A stretch of 64,000 bases of DNA. Origin: Gammaproteobacteria bacterium. GTDB lineage: Bacteria > Pseudomonadota > Gammaproteobacteria > Burkholderiales > Rhodocyclaceae. The translations under genes were made by a program, and so were the position numbers. Each line of letters starts with the position of its first letter. The first letter of the stretch is position 1. The notes beneath the pieces are model-generated. The model saw only the letters and a program-made list of their open reading frames with translations. It ran no database searches and was not told the DNA's origin. This document shows positions 62,943 through 64,000 of this stretch, in pieces. Where the stretch lies: assembly GCA_018825305.1 (NCBI GenBank), contig JAHJEO010000016.1, forward strand, positions 1 to 64,000, in the 5' to 3' direction.

Positions 62943-63685
62943 AGGCTGAGGCCGCCCGTGACTTCGATGGTTGCGCCGTTGATGTAGCCGGCATCGTCGG
63001 AAAGCAGGAACGCCACCGTCGCTGCGATGTCCTCGGGCTTGCCCATGCGGCCCAGCGGCACCCTGGCGACGAGCGCTTCGAGCGTTTGTGGCGGCATGGC
63101 GTCGAGTATGGGGGTGGCGATGAAGCCGGGACAGATCGCGTTACTGCGAATGCCCTTGCGCCCAAGTTCCTTGGCCCAGGTGAGGGTCATGCCGATGACG
63201 CCGGCCTTGGCCGCGACGTAGTTGGTCTGGCCGAAATTTCCGTAGAGGCCGACCACCGACGAGATGTTGACGATACTGCCGCCGCCCTGTGCCAGGAAAG
63301 CCTCCACGAAGGCGCGACCGCAATTGAAGACGCCCTTGAGGTTGATGCCGATGACGCGATCCCACTGTTCCTCGGTCATCTTTTTCAGTTGCGCGTCGGC
63401 GACGATGCCGGCGTTGTTCACCAGGCCATCGATGCGGCCGTGGTGCGCCAGCACTTCGCCGGCGGCCCGCGTCACGTCGGCCAGCACCGCGACATCCACC
63501 ACCGCGCCGGAGACTTTCGCGCCGGGGGCGACCGCAATGATATGCGCGACGGCAGCGTCGATTGCCGCCGGCCGAACGTCCCAGATCACCACCGTCGCCC
63601 CCTCGCGGGCGCAACGTTCGCCGATGGCCAGGCCAATGCCCTGCGCCCCGCCGGTTACCACCACGATTCGATCACGCAGCTTCAT
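62939..63685 (-). CDS. SDR-family 3-oxoacyl/acetoacetyl-CoA reductase-like enzyme
   Basis: The protein has 248 residues with a complete SDR site: VVVTGGAQGIGLAIGERCA, DGLVNNAGIVADAQLKKMTE, INLKGVFNCGR (Asn), GSIVNISSVVGLYGNFGQ (Ser), TNYVAAKAGVIGMTLTWA (Tyr and Lys), and ending INGATIEVTGGLSL. It is closest to FabG/PhaB-type enzymes, and a 3-hydroxyacyl-CoA dehydrogenase role fits the operon. I chose ATG 63685 (GGAGAAGGAC upstream). It is the first gene of the operon and divergent from lysR. Confidence 0.92.
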   Translation of the reverse strand: MKLRDRIVVVTGGAQGIGLAIGERCAREGATVVIWDVRPAAIDAAVAHIIAVAPGAKVSGAVVDVAVLADVTRAAGEVLAHHGRIDGLVNNAGIVADAQLKKMTEEQWDRVIGINLKGVFNCGRAFVEAFLAQGGGSIVNISSVVGLYGNFGQTNYVAAKAGVIGMTLTWAKELGRKGIRSNAICPGFIATPILDAMPPQTLEALVARVPLGRMGKPEDIAATVAFLLSDDAGYINGATIEVTGGLSL

Positions 63686-63772
63686 GTCCTTCTCCATTGC
63701 CTTGCCAAATTGGACCCGGTGGATTCTCGCCCGAATGCTATTGCCTTGGCAGTGAGGTTTGTGCCACATTGT

Positions 63773-63788
63773 TGTGCATGAATGCACA
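63773..63788. promoter_or_regulatory. 16-bp palindrome over the LysR start codon
   Basis: TGTGCAT-GA-ATGCACA is a perfect palindrome with a 2-nt centre. It contains the ATG of the regulator gene and lies 88 nt before the SDR start. The position suits an autoregulatory or shared operator. Confidence 0.5.
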
Positions 63789-64000
63789 TGCCCCGCTCGA
63801 ATTCAGCGCCCTGCCGGAGTGGACCGACATGCGCTACTTTCTCGAAGTGGCGCGGGCGGGCACCCTGTCGGGCGCAGCGCGGCGACTCGGAGTCGAGCAC
63901 ACCACGGTGGCACGCCGCGTCCAACGCCTTGAAGTCGAACTGAAATCGACACTGTTCGACCGGCGCCGTGAAGGCTATGAACTGACCGAGATCGGTCAGG
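63778..64000 (+). CDS. LysR-family transcriptional regulator, N-terminal part (cut by window end)
   Basis: 74 residues are visible. The winged helix is MRYFLEVARAGTLSGAARRL, then GVEHTTVARRVQRLEVELKS and TLFDRRREGYELTEIG. This is the LysR DNA-binding domain, with HTTVARRVQRLE the recognition helix. The effector domain lies beyond the window. It is divergent from the SDR-thiolase-ligase operon and is probably its regulator. The start ATG 63778 sits inside a palindrome. Confidence 0.92.
   Translation, partial: MNAHAPLEFSALPEWTDMRYFLEVARAGTLSGAARRLGVEHTTVARRVQRLEVELKSTLFDRRREGYELTEIGQ

Overview
The window is high-GC bacterial chromosome with the gene order and protein content of a betaproteobacterium, most likely Rhodocyclales or a relative (Azoarcus, Thauera, Sulfuritalea or Sterolibacterium-like). 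The assignment rests on the rpsU-yqeY-dnaG-rpoD block, the tRNA-Ile2 site next to rpoD, an Azoarcus-type group I intron, and the overall protein makeup. No species can be named from sequence alone.

Left edge (1-880): a scar of mobile DNA. It holds an IS3 transposase tail, a tyrosine-integrase N-terminal fragment, a complete tRNA-Ile(CAU) gene split in its anticodon loop by a 205-nt group I intron, and 150 bp further on the 5' half of a second tRNA-Ile(CAU). The simplest reading is that the resident tRNA next to rpoD was broken by integration and an intron-bearing copy now supplies the function.

Core block (967-23832): rpsU-yqeY-dnaG-rpoD with a visible promoter and attenuator, then tsaD, plsY, folB, ybaK, an aldo/keto reductase, xerD, ogt, a TAXI-type TRAP transporter with its DUF1850 partner, the operon leuS-lptE-holA-proA, uvrD, and an enol-lactonase-like hydrolase. 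After these come a GRDP-like Gly-rich protein, an SDR lacking its catalytic Tyr/Lys, a GGDEF-EAL protein, and maeB.

Glycogen island (30543-45284): glgA, pgi, glgP, two GH57 enzymes, glgC, glgB, a Lys/Ala-rich DUF2934 protein and glk form a complete cycle from glucose to ADP-glucose to branched glycogen and back. The island is bracketed exactly by thyA and folA, which are often neighbours. This suggests it was inserted between them.

Right part (46138-64000): an M17 aminopeptidase, a PilZ-like protein, a three-gene operon around a rhomboid protease, bacteriohemerythrin, mog, darP (yjgA), and pmbA. A DctPQM TRAP transporter follows, in two convergent units that share a 16-bp upstream element. 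Last is an acyl-CoA ligase/thiolase/SDR operon divergent from a LysR gene cut by the window end.

Scattered over all of this, on both strands and inside unrelated genes in several reading frames, is a roughly 17-25 nt motif (core GCCAGCGCCGACTTTTC). I found 13 copies by eye. It behaves like a genome-wide signature sequence, comparable in kind to uptake or Chi-type sequences, and is the signal least explained by gene content.
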